A stretch of DNA of 64,000 nucleotides. Source: Siphonodentalium dalli. Lineage: Eukaryota > Mollusca > Scaphopoda > Gadilida > Siphonodentaliidae. Below are positions 55,846 through 64,000 of the stretch, one piece after another; positions within the stretch are counted from its first letter, which is position 1, and each line of letters starts with the position of its first letter. Below the pieces are notes generated by a model. The model worked only from the letters and a program-made list of their open reading frames with translations, was not told the DNA's origin and did not search any database. Both the position numbers and the translations under genes were made by a program. The stretch spans positions 182,657,440 through 182,721,439 of the forward strand of contig CP136067.1 of assembly GCA_032622095.1 (NCBI GenBank), given 5' to 3'.

Positions 55846-55920
55846 AATTGATACTGTCTTCACAGGTGTATCTGCATCAGTGAACTTGATCCTCTTTTGA
55901 GACTTTTTTGGTTTATTTTT
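55846..55920 (-). CDS. Myb exon, short basic segment
   Basis: The acceptor is TGTTTTGCAG and the donor is GTAAGT. It has 25 codons, phase 0 at both ends: lysine-rich, with KRIKFTDADTPVKTV. The phase and splice signals are consistent with the neighbours. RIKF fits the RVxF-type protein phosphatase 1 docking pattern, but so short a motif proves little. It is separated from the last exon by an 11.4-kb intron. Confidence 0.78.
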
Positions 55921-56500
55921 CTGCAAAACAAAGAAATATATGTCATGATATGAAATCAATGTTTTTATTACACTATAGTTAAGTTAAATAAATTCCACTT
56001 CTTGACTTAAAGAGCATTGGAGTTACAAAAGGTTATCACAATAATTTCAAACAAATCCCACAAATTTATGCCGATTGCAGGATGAGGCAAAGAAGTTATA
56101 GGCATGTCTACACTGGCATATGTTCATTATTTCTTTGACATGTAAAAATCCATGACAATAACTCATCTAACTACCATCAATTTACAGCTGGAAACAAAAA
56201 GGAAAGCATTCATAAATTCACAACTAAACACTATGTTCCACCTCCAGTAAGAAACAGCGTCTTTGGATGGCCAGAGAGCCACACAACATATCCCATGTTT
56301 ACATCTAGAGCGGTCAACATAAGGGAAACCAAAACAATGGCTTGCTTTTTTTCATGACTTCATTTACGTTGAACAATGTTACGGACAGATCAATGAAAAT
56401 TTTTGACATTTTGTGCCGATATCATTCTTTGGAATAAATGTCAAATTGCTATGAATACCAGGACTGTCGGCAGAACATATATGTTAATGTGGTGGACTGA

Positions 56501-56614
56501 TGGTAACATGGTGTGACAGGACATTGATGGCTTGAATGAAGTCTGTTCGACCTTGTCGCGAAAAGACTCAGTTGAACATAAACTCCAAGCCGTCAATGTC
56601 ACACCATGTTACCA
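56501..56614. repeat. 114-bp hairpin in a Myb intron
   Basis: TGGTAACATGGTGTGAC and GTCACACCATGTTACCA pair perfectly. Inside, ATTGATGGCTTG / CAAGCCGTCAAT extends the stem after a 4-base bulge, leaving a loop of about 50 bp. No duplication was recognised. The reading frame across it is accidental. Confidence 0.75.
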
Positions 56615-57074
56615 CAGGGACCAGCTGAGAAGGCGACGTGGGCGAAGAAGTCTCCCTATTCCTGCTCACTTTGCCCTAATTTTGCAGCTGGGCAAAGTTG
56701 CCCTGAAGTTGACAGACGAAAATCGGCAAAACATTCCTCCTAATTTACTGCCAACATTGATTTAACATTGATAGGGCCAAATAAATTAAAAAAAATCAAA
56801 TACTATGTTCTCAGGCTACTCCCTCATCAAAAATATTTAACTGAAAATTTATTGAAAGAGTTCAATACTCAATCTCTAATTTATCCACAATTAGATATTT
56901 TGGTAGGTTTCTGTTCAAGATGTAATTGTTAAAGGCAATGGAGGTTAAATTATAAAGATCTATTTGAAAATTGTAGAATTTTATTCCATAAAATAACCCT
57001 CATCCCTCACTTTCTAAAATTATTGAGGGGAGGGGGGAGGGGAAAGCCTTCCTGCCTGATTTTCTATATATAAT

Positions 57075-57217
57075 TAACCGTTTGTTGAACTATTACCGGA
57101 ATATTTCCCTGCAATTAATATTTATTTTGGCTGAAAACACCTCCAGATGAATAATAGACCATCCCGATGCACACTGTTTTAACTGAGTGGGAGAATCCAT
57201 TAATATAGAAAGGGTTA
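57075..57217 (+). mobile_element. TTAA-D fragment (D7) next to a Myb splice donor
   Basis: TGTTGAACTATTACCGGAAT at the left, TGAATAATAGACCATCCC in the middle, and ATTAATATAGAAAGGGTTA at the right end. It ends about 10 bp before the donor of exon 57232-57348. Confidence 0.7.
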
Positions 57218-57231
57218 TAGAAGAAACTTAC

Positions 57232-57348
57232 AGGTAGCTCTTTTCTAGATTCTTTGAAAATATCCTCAAAGCCCTCTTCTCTCATGGTTTCTTTGATTAT
57301 CGATGGCGGTGAGAAGAGAATACTAGTATCTCCCAATAAGGATTTGCT
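57232..57348 (-). CDS. Myb exon, Ser/Pro-rich segment
   Basis: The acceptor is CTTATTTTCAG and the donor is GTAAGT. It has 39 codons, phase 0 at both ends. GDTSILFSPPSIIKETMREE is followed by an acidic/basic helix ending ESRKELP. The SPP motif again looks like a proline-directed phosphosite. A TTAA-D fragment ends about 10 bp from the donor. Confidence 0.82.
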
Positions 57349-57360
57349 CTGAAAATAAGA

Positions 57361-58382
57361 GATTAATATATTTTACATCCTTTTTGTCTCCCCCCAAAAA
57401 TTGGTCAAATGGTTGAATAATTTGCAAATGTTATGTAGCAAATCTAGAATATTGTGAATCTTTTGTTATAATTTAATAGATTATGTCAACACTAGGTAAA
57501 ACTGATCTTTGTTCATAATTAGTGTGTTAGTTAATTTCAATCATTTATAAAAGAGGGTAGTGAGGTTACAAGAGCATATTTTTTATAGTTAACCCGCTGT
57601 AAGGCATTTCGAGGTAATTTCAACAGACTTCAAACAACCCATTACTATAGCTCATTACTTTCAATGCCAAATATCTGCTAAACCCAGGATATCGATACTG
57701 ATATATTGTATGCAATGCAGTGTGTGGTGTGGCATTCAATGTGCATCAACTTTTTTGACAATGTTACTTATGTATATTTATCATATGACTCAATCATTAT
57801 TTACGTTGGAAAGTATGTCATAAATCAATTTCATATGAACTACTAGTTCATATCACCTTTCGATAATTTGATTGGTTTGTTGACAAAAAGTGTGTTTTGA
57901 TTGGCTGAATGGCAGCCGGTGCAGAGCCGTATCTCTAACTAAATGCAGGTCAAATTCGTGCGAGTCAATCAACGCGATGCCGAAATTCTCGCAATTATAA
58001 TCTTGAAATATATAGTTTTGGACATGGTTATACGATAAATAGAATATGTAATTCGTATTTATCTAATAAACCTACGATATAATGTCACAAACTGAGAACA
58101 GAATAGCGCACTATATCTTCGCGTGCATATTATTTCTGCTAGTTCACCAGGTGTAATTGGGCTTCCGGTGCAATGAAGTGACGTCACATTAACCTTTTGC
58201 TGCCGATGTCATATAGCTATTTAGTGATTTGTGTGCGTTTTGGACATCATAATCAATTTATAGGTGTCATATGATAAATAGGCTCGAGAAAACTGAAAAT
58301 TCTTAGACTCGTTTCATAAATATCATATGAGAGAAACACTCATTTCATATCCTCTATATCTTTCACATCATGAAGCATGAAT
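57361..58382. other. Myb intron, no repeat recognised
   Basis: A/T-rich intron. No element with inverted ends and no further exon were identified. Confidence 0.5.
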
Positions 58383-58388
58383 ACTCAC

Positions 58389-58499
58389 AGGGGTTTCTGG
58401 AGAAAGTAGCAATGATTCGATTCCAGAACTCGTCTGCCAATCTCCACTCGTCGACCATCTGTGCTCCAAGCTACGCCGCACTCGTTTAGAAGGTACAGT
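58389..58499 (-). CDS. Myb exon, basic RVRRSL patch
   Basis: The acceptor is CTGTCTACAG and the donor is GTGAGT. It has 37 codons, phase 0 at both ends. It begins TVPSKRVRRSLEHRW, which resembles the SPIKKVRKSL patch of vertebrate B-Myb (a candidate nuclear-localisation element). It ends IESLLLSPETP, a serine-proline site of the kind used by cyclin-dependent kinases. Confidence 0.85.
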
Positions 58500-58890
58500 C
58501 TGTAGACAGATATCCCAAAAAATTATAAGAAGTCAAATGACTCAGTCAGTCAGTCAGTAATAATTGAGACCAGATCACCAGTGAAAATATCAGTTGGATA
58601 ACATGGACAGATTAATTAGATATCACACAATAAAATATTACAACTCGACATGCACTTGATGTGATATAATATTTGATAAAAAAGTAAAACAAAAGTATAA
58701 ATGTCTCTCATTCTTTTAAAACTGTCAATACTCCAGTGGCAGGGATCAGTTAATGCGAAATGGCCAAAATGAAATTGCTCAGCACACAAGATGTCATTTA
58801 TTAACCAAGATGTTAATAAAAAAAAATAGTTAACACACTAAATCGTAAATGTAATTTCTTCGCTTGTTTTTACAGTTATAATTTACTCAC

Positions 58891-58998
58891 TGATTTATCT
58901 CTTGAACCTAAGCAATCGGTGATTGGAGTGAGTCCCGACATATCGATACCAGTATCTTCTCTAATTATTTCAGCAACGTCCTCAAGTGAGCCTGGACT
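58891..58998 (-). CDS. Myb exon, acidic helical segment
   Basis: The acceptor is TTTTCTCTACAG and the donor is GTGAGT. It has 36 codons, phase 0 at both ends. SLEDVAEIIREDTGIDMSGL corresponds in position and character to the acidic stretch that follows TPFKNAL in vertebrate Myb proteins (a leucine/valine helix with glutamates). It runs into LTPITDCLGSRDKS. The fit to the previous exon in phase and in order supports the model. Confidence 0.85.
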
Positions 58999-59110
58999 CT
59001 GTAGAGAAAAAATAGCATTATTTTAGTTACGTTGCATCTATTGACGTGAAATGTGATTGCGCAGACATTGTCCTCACTGAGTATAAGAGTTCATTCTCCT
59101 ACTAGAATTA

Positions 59111-59247
59111 TATTGACCAGCCCTCGAAATTAGGACAAATGTCCCACGGCAAATTTAATGATGGGGATTGTTAAGATTCCAAACGTTGCCACGACGTTTC
59201 CACGGCATTGCTTATTGCCGTGACCAATTTTCGAGGATTGTATTGAC
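59111..59247. mobile_element. MITE L, copy 1 (123 bp)
   Basis: The ends CAGCCCTCGAAATT and AATTTTCGAGGATTG are inverted. Both are flanked by TATTGAC (59111-59117 and 59241-59247). The element spans 59118-59240. The interior contains CACGGCATTGCTTATTGCCGTG, shared in part with copy 2. Short CAGCCCT..ends and a 7-8 bp duplication suggest a hAT-type transposase. Confidence 0.82.
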
Positions 59248-59412
59248 TTCAACATTTAAAATGAAGAATGCATAATAGGCGCTTGTGGGAATTTAACAAA
59301 ATGAAACAGTGTCATAATAGATCTTAAAGAATATATTGAGAGGAGGTGGTGTGTCTCGGAGTGGTGTATAAATATAAAACGATCTGGAATGGACCAAACT
59401 TTTGACTGGTAT

Positions 59413-59796
59413 TTAGCCCTTCCAAGACTGGAGCTTCCGTAAATTTTGCGAAAACGCTGTGCCAATGCATTGTTTATACATAGGTGGATTTAATTTTTAA
59501 CATTTGTGTAGCATTTTGCAGCACTGGGTAGATTTTGTATAGCATTCCCAACCAATACATGTTTTTTCATTGTAAATTGGTTAGCAGAAATTGGAAATTG
59601 CATGCGAATCCAGTTAAATCGAGCCCTGTTCTCATATATTTGAGTCTCCCAGCCTCGCATATATAAGACAATACATTGGTCTAACAATATTTAATTTGAC
59701 CTTGTATTAAAGCCAGTGCATTCTCTTATATATGCGAGGCTCCCTATGGGGATCTTTAATGCTGCATCCACGCATCTGCTGTCATGAAAGGGTTAA
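59413..59796 (+). mobile_element. TTAA-B element (B5), rearranged
   Basis: The left flank is TTAG then CCCTTCCAAGACTGGAGCTT. The right end is GTCATGAAAGGG then TTAA at 59793-59796. The first palindrome is broken by a roughly 150-bp insert of other sequence (about 59475-59625). Remnants of the core lie at 59630-59685 and 59710-59755. Confidence 0.75.
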
Positions 59797-59805
59797 ATAC
59801 ATATA

Positions 59806-60199
59806 ACATGAGCACAGTGGGCTAGCATCCCCAAATTCACCCTCTGGGGACCTCATCCTGCATGGCCTCGTCAGCTATGGGAGATCTAGATACAGATTTA
59901 AGTTTCCAGATGCTGAAGATTGTGATGTGCACCCATTGGACACCTCAATTATGCATTGTGTCATCTGCCAATTTGGAGATATAGAGAAAATAAACTAAAC
60001 AAGAAAAAAAAACTTTCTAAAGAAACTAAAAAACTTAATTTGCTGATAAAGATACTTTCCAGAAAATATTAGGCCTAAGCAGAATGAGGTCACCAGAAGA
60101 CGATTCAGTGACGCTTGACTGCTGTGAAGGGTAGCATCACTAAATTCACCTTCTGTGAACCTCATTCTGCAAATGTCCGGCACCATATTTTCAGGCGAG
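59806..60199 (+). mobile_element. HPE element (E5), abutting a Myb splice donor
   Basis: The left hairpin is truncated (GGGCTAGCATCCCCAAATTC). The spacer matches 16950-17180. The right hairpin is at 60070-60185 and the end reads CCATATTTTCAGGC. The donor GTGAGC of exon 60205-60337 occupies 60204-60199, so the element terminus and the donor touch. Confidence 0.75.
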
Positions 60200-60204
60200 C
60201 TCAC

Positions 60205-60337
60205 CATGTGTTTCTTTGAATCCATCCTCTTTGATATTTCTGCGAGTGCATTCTTGAATGGAGTAGGGGTCCGTGGTGTGTTGTTTATTATGCCTCTCCT
60301 TGACCGAGGTGTTTGGTTAATATGACTGTGATGGCAC
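60205..60337 (-). CDS. Myb exon with the TPTPFKNAL motif
   Basis: The acceptor is CTGTTTCAG just above 60337 and the donor is GTGAGC at 60204-60199. The exon begins with one base that completes a codon and then gives 44 codons. These include TPRTPTPFKNALAEI and end SKKHM at a codon boundary. TPTPFKNAL is a hallmark of the c-Myb C-terminal (negative regulatory) domain and is also kept in A-Myb and B-Myb. Threonine-proline sites in this region are phosphorylation sites in vertebrate Myb proteins. An HPE element ends within about 5 bp of the donor. Confidence 0.88.
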
Positions 60338-60455
60338 CTGAAACAGTGAATTTATTGTCAACCAAAAGAGAAATATCATGTTCAGTGGAACTTCAGCCTA
60401 TATGTGTTCACCTTTTATGTACTCAGGTTTTTTTTGGGTACCTTATTTATATTAA

Positions 60456-60679
60456 TTAACCCTTCCATGATGGGAGCTTCCTGAAATTTTGCGAAAACCC
60501 TGTGCCAATGAATTTTCCTATATAATTGCGAATCTCCCATAGGGATCCACGCATATACAAGAGAATGGATTGCCTAACAATATTTATCTTGCCCTTGTTA
60601 GCAAGTGCATTCTGCACTGGCAGTCTGGCACAGGATCTTTAATGCTGCACCCGCGCAGCTCCCGTCATGAAAGGGTTAA
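60456..60679 (+). mobile_element. TTAA-B element (B6)
   Basis: TTAA at 60456-60459 and 60676-60679 bracket CCCTTCCATGATGGGAGCTT and GCTCCCGTCATGAAAGGG. The first palindrome is present. The second is reduced to CAAGTGCATTCTGCACTGG. Confidence 0.88.
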
Positions 60680-60997
60680 CATTCATATACATGATTAACC
60701 AATCGTCAGGAAATAGTGTGCATGTTATTTGCAGAATGAGGTCCCTAGAGGGTGAATCTAGTGATGCTACCCCGTTCAGTGGGCTAGCATCACCAAATTC
60801 ACCCTCTGGGGACCTCATTCTGCTTAAGCCTAATCTTCTGGAAAGTATCTATAGTCTCAAATTAACATTGCTTTTGGTTAATTTTTACATGTTATTCAGT
60901 TTCCATATAACCTAATTTGCAGAAGATAAAATGCATAATTGAGGCAACTAATGGGTGAGCATCAACTTCAAATGGGGAACTTCAATCTAATCCTAAG

Positions 60998-61132
60998 TAT
61001 CTCCAGCCCTTTTAATTAAGATTGTTTGGCTTCGGCAATCTGCTATGGCAACCCTTTACCGTGGCCCAGTTTGCTTCAGCAAATCGCTTCGGCATTGCCG
61101 ATTGCCGTAGCCAATTATGAGGGCTGTATCTC
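60998..61132. mobile_element. MITE L, copy 2 (123 bp), inside E6
   Basis: The ends CAGCCCTTTTAATT and AATTATGAGGGCTG are flanked by TATCTC (60998-61003 and 61127-61132). The element is 61004-61126, the same 123 bp as copy 1, and shares CGGCATTGCCGATTGCCGTA with it. The uninterrupted spacer in E7 shows the empty site. Confidence 0.85.
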
Positions 61133-61146
61133 ATAGCAAAATGAGG

Positions 61147-61603
61147 TTCCCAGACAAGCCTGCAAATAGCGTGCCTGTCATTTGCAGAATGAGGTCCCCA
61201 GAGGGTGAATTTAGTGACGCTATCCCACACAGTGGGCTAGCATCACTAAATTCACCATCTGGGAACCTCATTCTGCTTAGGCCCTCAACTGCTATGGTAG
61301 ACCTATGATCAGATTGAAATTCCCCAGTTGAAGTTGGTGATGTTGACCCATTGGGTACCTCGATTATGCATTTTATCTGCTGAAAATTAAGGGATATAGA
61401 AACTTCCCAGAAGCGAAAACTAAAAACAATGTTAATTTGATACTATAGATACTTCCCAGAAGATGAGGCCTAAGCAGAATGAAGTCTCCAGAGGGTGAAT
61501 TTGGTGATGCTAGCCTGCTGTGCGGGATAGCATCACTAAATTCACCCTCTGGGGACCTCATTCTGCAAATGACAGGCACACTATTTGCAGGCTTGTTCCC
61601 AGA
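61147..61603 (+). mobile_element. HPE element (E7), full length, inserted in E6
   Basis: A perfect 8-bp duplication, TTCCCAGA, lies at 61147-61154 and 61596-61603. The 441-bp element runs from CAAGCCTGCAAATAGCGTGC to GCACACTATTTGCAGGCTTG, with hairpins at 61170-61275 and 61470-61575 and a roughly 190-bp spacer. It is the best reference copy of the family. Confidence 0.95.
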
Positions 61604-62502
61604 GGGTGAATTTGGTGATGCAAGCCCGCCGTAGGGGATAGCGTCACTAAATTCACCCTCTGGGGACCTCATTCTGCAAATTTCAGACACACTATTTATG
61701 TACAGGCTTGCAACCAATGGATAAAATGAGCCAGTAATAATACACTTTCCAAACCTTTAGGCCAAATAAATATTATTAGCTCAACTTTACTTTGTAAAGT
61801 TTGAGCTATTGCCATGGCTAGTGCTGGGCGGTTTCCCGATTAATCGGCAGTACCCGGTTAAAATTTCAATATCGTCAGTAATATCGTCTAAAATAAAATA
61901 ATCGTAATATCGTCGGCAATCAATGGGTGCCAGTCGATCATAAACGTGTACAAATAAATAATTTAACTCTAAGCCTAAATCGAGTTATTTAAGTTTTAAA
62001 ATCCCAGCGTATAACATCCAGGCCTCACGCGTGCAATCAAAACACACACATACCAGAGAACAGGGTCAGATCGGGAACGAGGCTCCGGGAGCATTGGGCT
62101 TGAATCAAGTAAGTATGGTCCACATTTTGCGTGTTGATTGGGAATTGGAGAACACAGTTCATTCGGTGCAGCGTGGTTATATGATTACGCAACCGTGAGA
62201 AACACCCGCTTTGACACAATGTTGCAAAGACGTCACTCACTGTCCATGGCAATGTGTAGCTATATTGTAGCATGACATAAAAAGTACAAAGTGCACTCAT
62301 CAAAGCGAGTAGTCGACTGGTCATAAGCGTTTATGTTAACCAGTGTACCTTTGTGTATATATCGTTTCGCAGGCTCAGAAACAGTGTATAAAAATATTCA
62401 GTTACTCCCCTTTGATCATTCTCCGACATATTAACAAGAGTCTTAAAGAGTGACATCCCTTTCCATGCCAAATGTTTTGTAACCGCCATTTTCAAAACAA
62501 CA

Positions 62503-63714
62503 ATGGCAGCCGATAATTCTAAGACATTTGTCGTGAAAAAAAAAATTACTTCGCCAGTTTGGGCCTACTTTGGGTTCCTGGAAGAGGGTCCAGAGGGAGA
62601 AACAAAATCCCTGAATTTCGACAAGCCTTCATGCAAACTATGCTCAAAGATAATTTCTGCAAAAGATGGAAACACGACAAATTTGTATAATCATCTCAAA
62701 TTACGTCACCCTGTAGAATATGCAAAAGCATCACAATCAACTAAGAGACCCGCCACGAAGTCTATTGTCGGCATCAAAGGTGGTGGGGACAACGAATCTC
62801 AGCCCTCAATTTCAGATTCTTTCACCAAGGGTCAGAAATATGACAAAAATGGCAAGCGGTGGCGAAAATTGACGAATTCTGTCACCCATTGTATCGCCAA
62901 AGACATGCTTCCCATCTATACAGTTGAAAAAAGTGGCTTTCGCAAAATGTTAACCGAATTTGATGCCAGATATGACATGCCCAGTAGGAAATATTTCTCA
63001 AAAATTGCCATCCCAACACTGTATAATGAAACGAGGGACGGTCTACGTGAATCACTGACAAACGACATGGAATACTTCTCCATTACAACCGATATGTGGA
63101 CAAGTATATCAAAAGCCCCATATATGAGCCTAACGGTGCATTACATAGACCCACACTGGAAGTTGCAATCAAACTGCTTGGAAACGTTATTTGCACCCGA
63201 AGATCACACAGGCCCAATGATTGGGGACGCTATGAGGGAAATTCTAGCCCAATGGGGGCTTCCGGAATCGAAATTGGTTGCTGCGACATCTGATAATGCA
63301 GCAAATGCTATTTCGGCAGTTGAATTTAACAAGTGGACACGAATGTCTTGCTTTGGCCATAGACTGAACTTAGCAGTAAATAAAGGGCTTGATAGTAAAG
63401 ATGACCGAATGAGTAGGGCGACAGGTGTTGTTTCCAAAATAGTCACACATTTCAGCCACAGCTGGAAAAAGAAGAGGGATCTGACAGAGGCACAGCTGGA
63501 AATGGGTCTTCCATCTCATGCACTTGTGACAGCTTGTGACACACGGTGGGGCTCGAAGCATAAAATGATCTCCCGAATCCTCGAGCAGGAAAAGGCAATA
63601 GTCAAAGTCTTGAGCGCTGATAGAAAAGCAACACACCTAATCCCAAAATGGCAAGATATTGCTGTACTTGGAGTCAATGAATGCTGCCCTTCAGCCACTA
63701 GCAGAGTTTACTGA
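62503..63714 (+). pseudogene. hAT transposase, BED finger and catalytic N-half, frameshifted
   Basis: The ATG at 62503 has a good context (AACAATGG). Residues 18-72 form a BED zinc finger (C44, C47, H64, H69, with the aromatic WAYF before it), which binds the transposon ends. The RNase-H-like core follows, with TTDMWTS (Asp197), TSDNAANA (Asp264), CFGHRLNLAV (283-292) and DTRWGSKHKM (346-355). This is the order of ZBED/Ac-type hAT transposases. One extra T at 63668-63669 shifts the frame, so the annotated protein ends wrongly at 63714. The correct frame is open from 63671 to the edge. The break could be real decay or a sequencing error. Confidence 0.93.
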
Positions 63715-64000
63715 CATTCTTTCGGGCGAACATCATGTCACCATTTCATATGTTTTGCCCGTTCTCAGTCTGTTTGAAAATGATATCATGAAAGCGAAGG
63801 AAGGCGACAGCGAACTTACAACAGATATAAAATCAAGGGCACTGAACTATATAATAGCGAAATACAGCGATGGTGCCGATGGTGAAGTTCGAAACATCAT
63901 TGAACGGGCAAGTATACTCGACCCGAGGTTCAAAACCGAATATATAAATACCACCAAACGAAAGATGTTAACAGACAGTGTCATCTCAGAGGCAGTCACA
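63671..64000 (+). pseudogene. hAT transposase, continuation after frameshift, partial
   Basis: 110 codons with no stop, starting ESMNAALQPLAEFTDILSGE and including ASILDPRFKTEY, typical of the segment before the C-terminal hAT dimerisation region. The third catalytic acidic residue and the dimerisation domain would lie beyond the window. It is one base out of register with the preceding frame. Confidence 0.9.

Larger units (their letters stand above)
44370..60337 (-). other. Myb-family gene (MYBL2/B-Myb-like), C-terminal part, six exons
   Basis: The gene reads right to left. Its exons are 60205-60337, 58891-58998, 58389-58499, 57232-57348, 55846-55920 and 44370-44483, together 658 coding bases ending in TAA. 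Every junction is GT-AG, and after the first exon all boundaries fall between codons. The predicted C-terminus carries, in order, TPTPFKNALAEI, an acidic helix with IIREDTGIDMSGL, a basic KRVRRSL patch, a serine/proline stretch (LLLSPETP, ILFSPPS), KRIKF, and ACGKTEDQ..LARQCL. This order matches the regulatory and C-terminal regions of animal Myb proteins. The helix-turn-helix repeats are not in the window. The intron sizes are about 1.2 kb, 0.4 kb, 1.0 kb, 1.3 kb and 11.4 kb. They are filled with the transposons listed separately. The gene symbol is left blank because the paralog cannot be fixed without the DNA-binding region. Confidence 0.85.
60696..61718 (-). mobile_element. HPE element (E6), full length, carrying two later insertions
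   Basis: The flanks are TAACCAAT (60696-60703) and CAACCAAT (61711-61718), 7 of 8 identical. The left hairpin is at 60712-60830 and the spacer at 60831-61135. The right hairpin is split by E7 and resumes at 61596, ending ACAGGCTTG at 61710. MITE L copy 2 sits in the spacer. Removing both insertions restores an element like E7. Confidence 0.85.
61811..64000 (+). mobile_element. hAT transposon (ZBED-type), 5' part, running off the window
   Basis: The 5' terminus TAGTGCTGGGCGGTTTCCCG starts at 61819 and is preceded by GCCATGGC, which could be the 8-bp target copy. A roughly 680-bp leader precedes the transposase. The 3' end lies past 64000, so neither the duplication nor the right terminus can be checked. 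It lies in opposite orientation inside the Myb gene region. Confidence 0.88.

Overview
This window is invertebrate-type metazoan nuclear DNA. It is AT-rich, has long introns with GT-AG splice sites, and is crowded with interspersed repeats. There are no prokaryotic operons, and most long reading frames belong to transposons or are accidental. The species cannot be named from the sequence alone.

The one host gene I can support is a Myb-family transcription factor (MYBL2/B-Myb-like) on the minus strand. Six coding exons run from 60337 down to a stop codon at 44370. All junctions are canonical and the reading phase stays consistent across all six. They encode only the C-terminal third: a TPTPFKNAL motif, an acidic helix, a basic RVRRSL patch, and in the last exon the segment matching the MuvB-docking C-terminus of vertebrate B-Myb. 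The DNA-binding repeats would lie beyond the right edge. The last intron (44484-55845, 11.4 kb) holds a nearly complete L2/CR1-type LINE, degraded death-domain-like fragments, and an inverted pair of about 175-bp repeats. The most upstream intron visible holds nested MITEs and a hAT (ZBED-type) transposon that runs off the right edge with one frameshift.

The rest (1-44 kb) is intergenic repeat DNA. I use these labels. TTAA-A (ends CCCTTTACCCAACAG), TTAA-B (ends CCCTTTCATGATGGGAGC), TTAA-C (ends CCCTTTCAGTGCCAG) and TTAA-D (ends CCCTTTCTATACTA) are piggyBac-like short elements flanked by TTAA. A, B and C carry the same internal 'core': two roughly 69-bp near-perfect palindromes in opposite orientation, separated by a variable array of a roughly 33-bp A/T-rich unit. 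HPE is a hairpin-ended element (ends CAAGCCTG..AAATAG) with 8-bp target duplications, hence hAT-like. F is a TA-flanked element. G ends AAAGGTACTCAATC / GTACCTTTAA. H is a dispersed inverted-repeat sequence. J is a pogo/Tigger-like hairpin starting CAGTAATGCC. L is a 123-bp MITE.

Several insertions are datable by nesting: TTAA-A in G, TTAA-C at the end of G, TTAA-A at the end of TTAA-D, HPE in TTAA-D, and HPE and L both inside another HPE. In several cases a related uninterrupted copy in the same window gives the empty site. Other notable items are a 67-bp satellite array (17701-18690) whose monomer resembles the end of G, a fold-back element with subterminal 15-bp arrays (24191-25430), a 115-bp hairpin with a perfect 9-bp duplication, and a decayed LINE ORF1 with zinc knuckles (about 11980-12990).
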